This document shows, piece after piece, positions 13,071 through 19,830 of a DNA stretch of 19,830 bases. Positions within the stretch are counted from its first letter, which is position 1; each line of letters opens with the position of its first letter. The notes under the pieces are model-generated. The model made no database searches. It saw only the letters and a list, made by a program, of their open reading frames with translations, and was not told the origin of the DNA. Both the position numbers and the translations under genes were made by a program. The DNA lies in the NCBI GenBank assembly GCA_937888775.1, contig CALAQT010000512.1, positions 1 through 19,830 on the forward strand. The letters run 5' to 3'. The stretch is from an uncultured Actinomycetes bacterium. Lineage in GTDB: Bacteria > Actinomycetota > Thermoleophilia > Solirubrobacterales > Solirubrobacteraceae.

Positions 13071-13985
13071 CTACGGCTCGTCGGCGTTTGTGCGGAACCG
13101 GGCGCGCCAGTGATTGGCGTCGAACTGCGCTGGGTCCGTTTCCTGGAGGAATCGCTCGAGTGCAGCTACGAAGCGCTCCGGCGCCTCGAGCTGCGGCAGA
13201 TGGCCGACCGCGTCGAGGATCTCGAGGCGGCTGCCGGGGATCGCCTCGTGGGCGCGCTCTCCGTGGCGCACGGGGATGATCGGATCGCGCGCGCCCCAGA
13301 TGATCAGGACTGGGAAGCCCTCGGAGAGGTAATGCCGGTCGCTGGCGTCGACGCTCTGGCCACCGATGCCGATGACCGATCGCAACGTGGCAAGGAAGGC
13401 GCCGCGGCGGTCGCGGTCGGCAAGCGACGCGTAGCCGCGAGCAACCTCGGCGAGGTCCGCGGCTGGCCGCACCCCGACGGCCGCCAAGCCACGCCGAATC
13501 GCGGCTCCCGCGACGCTCGCCGGCGCGGCGGTCGCGGCGATGAACAGGTCCGCCCCGGGCAGCGCGGCGGCGCGTAGGATCACGCTCACCTCCGGACCGA
13601 GACCGCCGCTTGAGACGAGCACGAGGCGCTCGGTGATCTCGGGGAAATGGTAGGCGAACTGCATCGCGATCCCGCCGCCGAGCGAGTGCCCGACAAGCGT
13701 CGCGCGCTCGTGGCCGAGCGTGACGAGCAGGTCGCGAAGGCCGACCGCGAACGCCCCGAGCGAGTAATCGCCGGCGGCGGGTGCCGAACCGCCGTGCCCG
13801 GGCAGATCGGGTGCGACGACGGTGTGAGCTCGCGCCAACGGCTCGATCACCGCCTGCCAGTTCTCGTAGGTGCCCGCCATCCCATGGATCAAAAGCAGTA
13901 CCGGGCCGGTGCCCGCCTCGACGTAGCTCACCAGGCGCCCGTGCAGCATCGCCGTCTTGGACTCGATCGCGGGATGGCGGGACAA
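13071..13985 (-). CDS. Alpha/beta-fold hydrolase with complete catalytic triad
   Basis: 304 residues from TTG 13985; an in-frame ATG at 13949 is an alternative. The motifs are complete: HGMAG oxyanion loop at 34-38, PDLPGHGGS at 59-67, nucleophile elbow GHSLGG with Ser101, acid Asp234 in WGARDPIIP, and His262 in VGHLPQLE. The lid region at ~130-200 is Ala-rich and helical. The family covers esterases, haloalkane dehalogenases and C-C bond hydrolases such as MhpC; the substrate is not readable here. Its TTG lies 4 bases after the stop of the secreted S15-type hydrolase, so the two are probably co-transcribed and perhaps translationally coupled. There is no signal peptide, so it acts inside the cell while its neighbour is exported. 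Confidence 0.88.
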   Translation of the reverse strand: MSRHPAIESKTAMLHGRLVSYVEAGTGPVLLLIHGMAGTYENWQAVIEPLARAHTVVAPDLPGHGGSAPAAGDYSLGAFAVGLRDLLVTLGHERATLVGHSLGGGIAMQFAYHFPEITERLVLVSSGGLGPEVSVILRAAALPGADLFIAATAAPASVAGAAIRRGLAAVGVRPAADLAEVARGYASLADRDRRGAFLATLRSVIGIGGQSVDASDRHYLSEGFPVLIIWGARDPIIPVRHGERAHEAIPGSRLEILDAVGHLPQLEAPERFVAALERFLQETDPAQFDANHWRARFRTNADEP

Positions 13986-13989
13986 ACCG

Positions 13990-15552
13990 TCAGAAGCTGA
14001 GTCGTGAGTCCTTATGGCCAGGGGGCGCTGCTTTGGGGTTGACGATCGGCAGGACGATGTCGATTCTGGAGAATGTCACCGAGCCCACTGCGCGCTGGGT
14101 CTGGTAAGCGACGGTGCCGGCGGTCAACTGCAGGGTGAACTGCTCGCCCGGCTTGGCGCTGGCGGCGAGGATCTCCAGATTCTCGGTCAGGGTGTGGCTA
14201 TGGCCGTCGAGCTTGATCGGCACCGGCGTTATCTGGTTGCCGAGCACCTTGCCGGTCGCGTCGTCGAGGACTTGTGCGTAGATGCTCGTGCCCGACTTCG
14301 CGTTGCTCGCCTGCCCCCGGTAGGTGATCGTCAGCCGCGGCGCGCCGACGACAAGCGCGGTCCGCCGCGGAGAGCGCAGCTTGACGTTGACGGCGTTGGT
14401 CGCCTTCGCCGGTGCGATCGACGCGGCGGCCGCGCCGAGCGCTCCGGACCCGGGACCGGGAATGACTGGACCTGAGCCGCCGGTCGAGGTGATCTGCAGA
14501 GCCCCCTTTCCCCGAGCGCTGAGCGAGCCGTCGCTGGCGAGCGGGTAGTCCGTGGCCGTATGCTCGGCGCCGTCCTGATCGACCCACTCGAAGGTGGGCC
14601 CGGTCTTGACCCTCGTCTGGTGCTTGAGATAGCGGTCAAGCCAGGCGATCGTGTCCTTGTCGATCAGTGATGTGTCGCCCGCCTTGGTGAGGCAGATCCC
14701 GTGCCCGCCGCAGAACCAGAGCATCTTCACCGGAACTCCGTCGCGTCGCAGTATCTGGTAGTTGGTGACCGCTTCCTGCAGCGTGAACAGGGTGTCGACG
14801 GTGCCCTGGATCAGAAGCGTTGGTGCGCGGATCTTGGTCACCAGTTCCCCCGGGCCGCTGCTCGCGTAGAAGTTTCGCTCAGCTGAGCTGAGCGGCTCCC
14901 CCAGCACGTCCGCCTCGTAGGAATCCCCGATCAATGGATCGAGGCGCCCGGCGTGACCCGCCAGGTAGAGCAGAGATGCCCAGCCCAGCTTGGCCGTGTC
15001 GTGCTTGTCCAAGCTGGTGATCAGCGAATGCCAGGCAATGTCAGGCACGATCGCGTCGATTCGATGGTCGATCGCCGCCGCGACGAGTTGGATACCACCG
15101 CCGTAGGAGCCGCCGGCCATCCCCACGCGGGGGTCGCCAGGATGGTCGAGCAGCGCCTGCGGCTGACGCGCCAGCCACGAGATCATCGCCGACACGTCCC
15201 GCCCCTCGTAGCGAGGATTGTCGACCTTCACGATCCCGCCGGATGAGCCAAAGCCACGGGGATCCCACGTCAACACGTTGAACCCGGCCCGCCGCAACGT
15301 TCCCACCCCCGGGATCCCGGCCGACACATCGGTTGAGTCGTTGGGATTGGTGTCTCCGGGCGAATCCCAGCCCGGCCCGAGCATCACCGTGGGCGCCCGC
15401 TTGCCCCGAGCCAGGTTCGCGGCGGCAAAGAAGTTGACGTGAATCCTCGTTCCGTCAAACGACGTGACCGTCGACGACTGAGCGGATGCGACGGACGGCC
15501 CCAGCAACGCCAACAACGCGCAGAACAGCCCAACGACCAATCGACGTCTCAT
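13990..15552 (-). CDS. Secreted CocE/S15-type (X-Pro dipeptidyl-peptidase-like) hydrolase
   Basis: 520 residues from ATG 15552, with a GGAAGG ribosome site about 8 bases upstream and a clear signal peptide (RRRLVVGLFCALLALLGPSVASA). The catalytic domain spans ~30-340: strand DGTRIHVNFF, WDPRGFGSSGG, YEGRDVSAMISWLA, nucleophile elbow AGGSYGGG with Ser149, acid Asp253 in QGTVDTLF, His284 in CGGHGICL. GxSYxG and the insertions are typical of peptidase family S15/CocE, which cleave X-Pro dipeptides or acyl esters. The last ~150 residues (LRSPRRTALVVGAPRLTITYRG, IYAQVLDDATGKVLGNQITPVP, FSRIDIVLPIV) form the C-terminal beta sandwich usual for the family. The true substrate is open. It is followed at once by a cytoplasmic alpha/beta hydrolase. 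Confidence 0.88.
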   Translation of the reverse strand: MRRRLVVGLFCALLALLGPSVASAQSSTVTSFDGTRIHVNFFAAANLARGKRAPTVMLGPGWDSPGDTNPNDSTDVSAGIPGVGTLRRAGFNVLTWDPRGFGSSGGIVKVDNPRYEGRDVSAMISWLARQPQALLDHPGDPRVGMAGGSYGGGIQLVAAAIDHRIDAIVPDIAWHSLITSLDKHDTAKLGWASLLYLAGHAGRLDPLIGDSYEADVLGEPLSSAERNFYASSGPGELVTKIRAPTLLIQGTVDTLFTLQEAVTNYQILRRDGVPVKMLWFCGGHGICLTKAGDTSLIDKDTIAWLDRYLKHQTRVKTGPTFEWVDQDGAEHTATDYPLASDGSLSARGKGALQITSTGGSGPVIPGPGSGALGAAAASIAPAKATNAVNVKLRSPRRTALVVGAPRLTITYRGQASNAKSGTSIYAQVLDDATGKVLGNQITPVPIKLDGHSHTLTENLEILAASAKPGEQFTLQLTAGTVAYQTQRAVGSVTFSRIDIVLPIVNPKAAPPGHKDSRLSF

Positions 15553-15644
15553 CCCAGAACCTTCCAAACCCAGCTGCGCGGCGACACCGGTCCGCAGTAT
15601 GACGAGCGTGACCACCACCGGCTCGCGGCGCTCACTACGACTCG

Positions 15645-16007
15645 TCAATAGTTGCCCGAGATCAGATCCCAGGCGCGTTGGAGCTTGCTCGCGAGCGGCC
15701 CGGGCTCTGACTCGCCCGGGTCATCGCGCATCACCGCCGGATTCGCCGCGGGCTCGGGCAGCTTCTCGCAAGCAGCACGATCCTGCCTGAGCACGAGGGC
15801 GTGCTCATAGATTCCCTGGATGTCATCTGCATCGGCGAACCGATGCCCATCGGAGCCCATGACCTCGGCGATCACGATCCCGTCGAAGACATCCTGGTCC
15901 TCGGCCGCCAAGACGTGGCCGACCTTCCCGATTCGCTGTCCGTCTGCACTGTAAACCGCAGTGCCCGGCTCGAGTACCTTGTAGCTGATCGGCTCTCCGG
16001 TCTCCAC
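15645..16007 (-). CDS. PRC-barrel-like small protein
   Basis: 120 residues from GTG 16007; ATG 16052 would give 135. I prefer GTG 16007 because the sequence then opens ETGEPISYKVLEPGTAVYSADG, where the domain starts, and TATGCT lies 6 bases before the GTG (16014-16019), the leaderless pattern seen elsewhere in the window. Residues ~6-75 look like a PRC-barrel: GTAVYSADGQRIGKVGHVL, DVFDGIVIAEV, HRFADADDIQGIYEHALVL. The tail is Pro/Glu-rich and ends LQRAWDLISGNY, which seems a recurrent ending for such actinobacterial proteins. PRC-barrels often bind other proteins or nucleic acid; the role here is unknown. Confidence 0.75.
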   Translation of the reverse strand: METGEPISYKVLEPGTAVYSADGQRIGKVGHVLAAEDQDVFDGIVIAEVMGSDGHRFADADDIQGIYEHALVLRQDRAACEKLPEPAANPAVMRDDPGESEPGPLASKLQRAWDLISGNY

Positions 16008-16080
16008 GTGGCCAGCATATAGCGTCAAGCGCCCCAAAGCAGGGGCATCCATTGGTCAGCGACGGCGCAAACCCGCTCGG

Positions 16081-17397
16081 CTACGGAACGGTGGGTCGGG
16101 GGAGTCCGAAGTGGTCTCGCAGCGTGCGGCCGGCGTACTCGGTAGCAGCGATGCCACGTTCTTGCAGGATTGGCATTACCTGGTCGACGAACGTTGACAG
16201 CTCGCTGGGCAGGACGTTGGGCATCAGCGTGAAGCCGTCACATGCACCGGCCTGCCACCAGTCGCCGATCAGCTGGGCCATCGCCTCCGGGGTGCCGGTG
16301 AAGTCCAAGCCACCGGGCAGCGCAGACAGCTTCTGCGCGACGGCCCTGAACGTGGTCGGCTCCTCGGCCGCCAGCCGGTAGATCGAGGCGCCGAAGCTCG
16401 TCTTGGGAGCATCGTTGAGCAACGCGGGCGGAAACGGAGCATCGGGATCGATCGTCGTGTAGTCCAGTCCGGCCAGGTTGGCCAGATTGCGCCAGCGGAA
16501 CTGGCTGCTTGACGCTTTCTCCAGTTCCTGCTTGCGGGCGCCGGCCTCTGCGTCGGTGCTGGCGAGCAGGAACGACAAGCCGGGGAGCGCTCGGACGTGA
16601 TCAGGGTCACGTCCGTTAGCGGCGGCCCGGGATCGCAGCTCGTCGCGAAACGCGACCCCGGCCGAGATCTCGCTCTGGGGAGTGAAGACGGCGTCGGCGT
16701 ACTTGGCGGCCAGCGCGATGCCCTGGGGTGAGGAGCCGGCCTGTGCGAGCAGGGGGTGTCCCTGCGGTGAGCGAGGGAACGGCAGGTAGCTGGCTACGTC
16801 GAAGTGCTTGCCGTGGTGGCGAGGCGGTTGCAGCTTGGCGGGATCTGCCCACATCCCGGTGCGCTTGTCACCGACCATGGCGTCGTCCTCCCAGCTGTCC
16901 CACAGCTTGAGCACGACTTCGACGTACTCGTCGGCCCGCTCGTAACGGTCTGCCCGTGGCGGGTGCGGCTGGTCGCCGAAGTTGCCCGCCGCGGCCGGCT
17001 CGACCGTGGTCACGATGTTCCAGCCGGCCCGTCCGCGGCTGAGGAAATCCAGAGTCGCCAGCCGTCTGGCCACGTCCCACGGGTAGCTGTAGGTCGTCGA
17101 GACGGTGGCGATCAGGCCGACCTGATCTGTGGCGGTCGCCACAGCTGAGAGCAGTTGGATCGGATCAAACCCCACGCCGGGCAGAAACTCGGAGCGAAAC
17201 TCGGCGACGCCTGGACTGTCGGGAAGGAAGATTGAATCGAGTACGCCTCGCTCCGCCGTCCTGGCAAGCTCGATGAAATGCCCGACGTCCAAAACGGAAG
17301 CGGGGTCGGCGGGTGAGACCTTCCACGCTGACTCGTGATACCCCGAGTTGCGGATATAGAGGTTCAGATTGAGGAACCGGCCCGATTCTCTGCTCAT
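16081..17397 (-). CDS. FMN-dependent monooxygenase of the NtaA/SnaA/DmoA (LLM class) family
   Basis: About 438 residues from ATG 17397, where the family opening begins (SRESGRFLNLNLYIRNSGYHESAWKVSP); a GTG at 17454 would add 19 unconserved residues. It is a bacterial-luciferase-like TIM barrel of the nitrilotriacetate/alkanesulfonate group, normal for length: FIELARTAERGVLDSIFLPDSP, FDPIQLLSAVATATDQVGLIATVSTTYSYPWDVARRLATLD, FLSRGRAGWNIVTTVEP, NFGDQP, RYERADEYVEVVLKLWDSWEDDA, GKHFDV, HPLLAQAGSSPQGIALAAKYADAVFTPQ. These enzymes use reduced flavin from a partner reductase plus oxygen to cleave C-S, C-N or similar bonds. No ligand-specific residue is known to me here. No transporter genes lie alongside; the flavin reductase-like gene at 6990 is a distant possible partner. 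Confidence 0.88.
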   Translation of the reverse strand: MSRESGRFLNLNLYIRNSGYHESAWKVSPADPASVLDVGHFIELARTAERGVLDSIFLPDSPGVAEFRSEFLPGVGFDPIQLLSAVATATDQVGLIATVSTTYSYPWDVARRLATLDFLSRGRAGWNIVTTVEPAAAGNFGDQPHPPRADRYERADEYVEVVLKLWDSWEDDAMVGDKRTGMWADPAKLQPPRHHGKHFDVASYLPFPRSPQGHPLLAQAGSSPQGIALAAKYADAVFTPQSEISAGVAFRDELRSRAAANGRDPDHVRALPGLSFLLASTDAEAGARKQELEKASSSQFRWRNLANLAGLDYTTIDPDAPFPPALLNDAPKTSFGASIYRLAAEEPTTFRAVAQKLSALPGGLDFTGTPEAMAQLIGDWWQAGACDGFTLMPNVLPSELSTFVDQVMPILQERGIAATEYAGRTLRDHFGLPRPTVP

Positions 17398-17748
17398 ATG
17401 CGTTGCAGGCGTCTGAGCGCCACCCGCACTTGATGCCTCCGATGAGTTTTGCACCGCGCAGCGGTCCTAGCGCACATAATCACCAATCGACCTCCGTGAA
17501 AGGGGCGCCGCGATGGACAGGGTGACCTCGAGCGACGGTACCCAGGTATCCCCGGACAGGATGGCGGCGGCGCTGGCTGAATTCTTCGCTGGCGGCTCGT
17601 AAGCGGCAGCCCGAGCGACCCTGGAGCGCCCGCGCGTACAGCGGCCGGAGCCGCGGGTCAAGCGGCAGGAGCCATGGGCGAAGCCGAACCTCGAGGTGCC
17701 CGGCCTCGTGCATCGCGCGGCGCTTGAGGAGAGCAGCGGAAAGCCGGG
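17398..17748. other. Stretch without an assignable gene
   Basis: Short frames compete on both strands. A minus frame (~17480-17750) reads LTRLSAALLKRRAMHEAGHLEVR and PWLLPLDPRLRPLYARALQGRSG, which look coding-like and could be the remnant of a gene downstream of the flavoprotein. A plus frame at 17513-17602 encodes 29 residues (MDRVTSSDGTQV...) after AAAGGGG. Neither is recognised. Confidence 0.4.
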
Positions 17749-19275
17749 TTAGCGCCGGGCGATCGAGCGTTTGCGGGCTTGGCGCAACGCCGCGGCGGCG
17801 GCCGCGTCGCCGGGGACTCCGTGGACCGCGCCGCCGGGGAAGGCTGCCGCGCTGCCCAGGAACAGCCCGTGCAGCGGCGTGCGATAGGGCGAGGGCGATG
17901 GGACGGGCCGGAACACGGCCTGGCGCAGCATGTAGCTGCCGCCGCCGACGTCGCCGCTCACGAGGTTGGCGTTGCGGGCCTCCAGGTCCGCCGGCGCGAG
18001 CACATGGCGGGCGAGGATCCGGTCAGCGAATCCGGGCGCGAAGCGCTCGATCTGCGCCTCCATCGCCTGCACGTGGCGATCGGTGAGGGCCGCCCAGTCG
18101 GCCTTCGGCGGCCCGTGTGTGTAGGCCCACGCCGTGTGCCGGTCCTCAGGCGCGCGGCTAGGGTCGGCGATGCTCTGCTGGCCGAGCAGCAGGAACGGCC
18201 GCGCCGGCAGCCCCTCGGCGCTCTGGGCGATCGCGCTGAGCAGGTCCTGCTCTGAGCCGGCCACGTGAACGGTTCCGGCGCCCGCGACCTCATCGTTGAG
18301 CCACGGGATCGGACCGTCAAGCGCCCAGTCGACCTTCAGCGTCGCCGGCCCGTAGACGAAGTGGCGCAGCGCCTTGCGGTACCAGCCCCCCAGCGCGTCC
18401 CCGGCCATCCGCAGCAACGCGTGGGGCATCACGTCGGCGATCACCAGCGGCGCGGCGACGTCCTCCCCGCCACTCACGCCGACGCCGCGCACCTTCCCGC
18501 CGGCCGACAGGATCCGCTCCACCGTGGCGCCGGTGCGGATCTGGCCGCCGAGGCTGTGCAGGTAGGCGACCAGCGCGTCGGTCAGCCGTTGGGCGCCGCC
18601 GCGCGGGCTAGGCCATCCCACCGCGTGGCCGAGGAGGTTCAGATAGAACGCCGCGATCCCCGCCCCCGCCTTGCCCGGCGGGGCGTCACCGTGCATCGCG
18701 GCGCCGTAGAGCCAAGCGCGTGAGCCGTCACCGTCAAACAGGCGGTGGGCCAGATTCACCGCCGAGCCGCCGACCAGGCGTGTGAAGCTCGCCAATCGCC
18801 GCAGACCCGCGTCACGCAACAGCTCCAGCGGGCCACCGACCGGGGGAAACCCGCCGAGCATCGTGGCGCGCAGGGCGGGGAACACATCGAGATAGGGCAC
18901 AACGAAATCGATCCAGCTCTGGCCGTCACCCGGGTGCTGGCGATCAAGCGAACGAGCGGTCGCTGCAAGGTCGCGGTAGAGCACCGCCGCCTCCCCGTCG
19001 GGCAGCGGGTGCGCCATGCAGGCGGGCGGGTGAACCCATTCCAAGCCGTGCTCGGAGAGGGGCATGCCGGCAAACACCGGCGAGGCGACGGCCGCCGGAT
19101 ACACCGAGGAGAAGGTGTCATGACGAAATCCGGGCAGCGTCAGCTCCTCGGTGCGGACCGCGCCGCCCGGGTGCTCGGCGGCCTCCAGCACGATCACCGA
19201 TCGGCCGGCGCGGGCCAGGCGGATTGCGGCAGTGAGCCCATTGGGCCCGCTGCCGATCACAATCGCATCGCTCAC
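17749..19275 (-). CDS. Phytoene dehydrogenase-like FAD-dependent oxidoreductase
   Basis: 508 residues from GTG 19275. The N-terminal Rossmann fold is plain: IGSGPNGLTAA (Gly8-x-Gly10-x-x-Gly13), with Glu31 in VIVLEAAEHPGGAVRTEE binding the FAD ribose. The body has PGFRHDTFSSVYP, GWPSPRGGAQRLTDALVAYLHSLGG and the strand GATVERIL. The C-terminal FAD motif is GGSYMLRQAVFRPVP...GLFLGSAAAFPGGAVHGVPGDAAA. This is the NAD(P)/FAD oxidoreductase group related to phytoene desaturase and PYROXD2, slightly shorter than a typical CrtI desaturase. No other carotenoid gene is in the window, so a pigment role is unsupported. The GTG overlaps the stop of a small upstream ORF by four bases (GTGA). Confidence 0.9.
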   Translation of the reverse strand: MSDAIVIGSGPNGLTAAIRLARAGRSVIVLEAAEHPGGAVRTEELTLPGFRHDTFSSVYPAAVASPVFAGMPLSEHGLEWVHPPACMAHPLPDGEAAVLYRDLAATARSLDRQHPGDGQSWIDFVVPYLDVFPALRATMLGGFPPVGGPLELLRDAGLRRLASFTRLVGGSAVNLAHRLFDGDGSRAWLYGAAMHGDAPPGKAGAGIAAFYLNLLGHAVGWPSPRGGAQRLTDALVAYLHSLGGQIRTGATVERILSAGGKVRGVGVSGGEDVAAPLVIADVMPHALLRMAGDALGGWYRKALRHFVYGPATLKVDWALDGPIPWLNDEVAGAGTVHVAGSEQDLLSAIAQSAEGLPARPFLLLGQQSIADPSRAPEDRHTAWAYTHGPPKADWAALTDRHVQAMEAQIERFAPGFADRILARHVLAPADLEARNANLVSGDVGGGSYMLRQAVFRPVPSPSPYRTPLHGLFLGSAAAFPGGAVHGVPGDAAAAAALRQARKRSIARR

Positions 19276-19493
19276 GGCGCGATCTGCAGCGCCAGCTGGT
19301 GCGGCAGGCTCTGCGGGGCCACCGGCTGCTCGGTGAGGCTGCCTGGCATGGAAAGCTGGAGTTTAGTGTCGCGCCTCGTGCCGAACGGGCGCTGCAGACC
19401 AAACTTGACGCGATTGCCAGCTCGCTGCTGGAGGACCGGCGTGGGCGTCGCGGCGATGCCGAGCGCCAGCTCGAGCAGTCGATCGGCGTACAC
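19272..19493 (-). CDS. Small hypothetical ORF coupled to the flavoprotein gene
   Basis: 73 residues from GTG 19493, ending in a GTGA overlap with the flavoprotein start, the classic arrangement for translational coupling, and with mostly G/C third positions. The sequence (LELALGIAATPTPVL, VKFGLQRPFGTRRDTKLQLSMPG, PHQLALQIAP) has no recognised domain, signal or membrane segment. A plus-strand ORF at 19299-19505 covers the same bases; I judge it less likely, but the choice is not secure. Confidence 0.4.
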   Translation of the reverse strand: MYADRLLELALGIAATPTPVLQQRAGNRVKFGLQRPFGTRRDTKLQLSMPGSLTEQPVAPQSLPHQLALQIAP

Positions 19494-19669
19494 GAGCAGA
19501 TCTGAGCCACATCGTCGGCGTCGGATCCTCGCCGGCCACGCCGCCGGCCCCCTTTCCCCGTTACCCTTGGTGCGTTCAGCGCTGCGGTGTGCGCATGGCG
19601 ACTGGGCCGGTGCGTCGGCGCCGTGGACCGTGGATCCAGACGCGCTCCAACGACCGATAACAGATCGTG

Positions 19670-19830
19670 ATGAGCTTCAGTCACCGCCACTGCTCAGTCC
19701 GTGCCCTGCTGGTCATGACGCTCGCGGCCCTAGCGGCGCTCCTGCCGGCGCTGGCCGCCAGGGCCGCGGGTGGCGGCAGCGGCCTCCCCGGCGCCGGCTA
19801 TACCTTCAAGGTCAAATACACTCACCAGGA
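19670..19830 (+). CDS. N-terminus of a secreted protein (3' end outside window)
   Basis: Only the first 53 codons lie inside the window. ATG 19670 (a GTG at 19667 directly precedes it) opens MSFSHRHCSVRALLVMTLAA followed by LAALLPALAARAAGGGSG: a basic start, a long hydrophobic core and small residues suitable for signal peptidase. The mature part begins GLPGAGYTFKVKYTHQ. No ribosome site is evident. The frame is open to the edge, so it was found by reading the end of the window rather than by a stop-bounded ORF. Function unknown. Confidence 0.6.
   Translation, partial: MSFSHRHCSVRALLVMTLAALAALLPALAARAAGGGSGLPGAGYTFKVKYTHQ

Noticed and set aside
12984..13577. Plus-strand ORF opposite the second alpha/beta hydrolase
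   Set aside because: The minus strand carries the full Ser-Asp-His triad; the plus frame has no recognisable motif.
17513..17602. 29-codon plus-strand ORF with AAAGGGG upstream
   Set aside because: Very short, no homologue recognised and competing frames on the other strand; mentioned only as part of the unassigned stretch.
1..19830. tRNA, rRNA, riboswitch or replication origin
   Set aside because: No cloverleaf with a GGTTCGA-type T-arm, no rRNA-like sequence and no iteron or DnaA-box cluster was seen on either strand when reading by eye.

Overview
The window is high-GC DNA, roughly 68-70 % by eye, with many GTG starts, actinobacterial gene families (a DUF3052 protein, a LexA box of the Gram-positive type) and secreted proteins of a style I associate with soil Thermoleophilia/Solirubrobacterales: Ig-like plus RlpA, repeated fibronectin-III-like modules, a short collagen-like protein. 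The placement is inferred from gene content; no rRNA or other marker is present.

Layout. 1-590: 3' part of a secreted Ig-like/RlpA protein. 628-1686: DNA polymerase IV, facing a thioredoxin/TPR protein (1705-2442, minus), which diverges from an alpha/beta hydrolase (2523-3350). 3400-4195: a small conserved gene whose start lies inside a perfect LexA-box palindrome, followed at once by a DUF3052 gene; the pair looks like a DNA-damage-controlled unit. 4150-6836 (minus): a polytopic membrane protein overlapping the DUF3052 3' end, then a secreted fibronectin-III-like protein. 6990-7601: a flavin reductase-like protein.

7602-11300 is the accessory part. Three direct copies of a 23-25 bp sequence (7796, 8581, 10885) bound two blocks: a vapBC toxin-antitoxin operon, and an ankyrin-repeat gene with a good ribosome site. 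Two copies are preceded, on the minus strand, by related decayed coding ends, and the junctions are AT-richer and full of gene remnants. It reads like a series of inserted cassettes or the scars of one mobile family. This is the stretch most likely to hold something undescribed.

11306-12856: a collagen-like secreted protein built on 9-bp tandem repeats, with a strong terminator; a small lipoprotein; and a convergent small secreted protein, the last two separated by a 15-bp stem-loop containing a stop codon. 13071-16007 (minus): a PRC-barrel-like protein, a secreted S15/CocE-type hydrolase and a second alpha/beta hydrolase 4 bases downstream of it, likely co-translated. 16081-17397 (minus): a flavin-dependent monooxygenase. 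17749-19493 (minus): a phytoene-dehydrogenase-like flavoprotein, possibly coupled to a small upstream ORF. 19670-end: the start of a secreted protein cut by the window edge.

Several genes (dinB, DUF3052, vapB, flavin reductase, PRC-barrel) have a TAnnnT hexamer 6-10 bases before the start and no Shine-Dalgarno, suggesting frequent leaderless transcription. Most genes look like independent housekeeping or secreted functions rather than one pathway.
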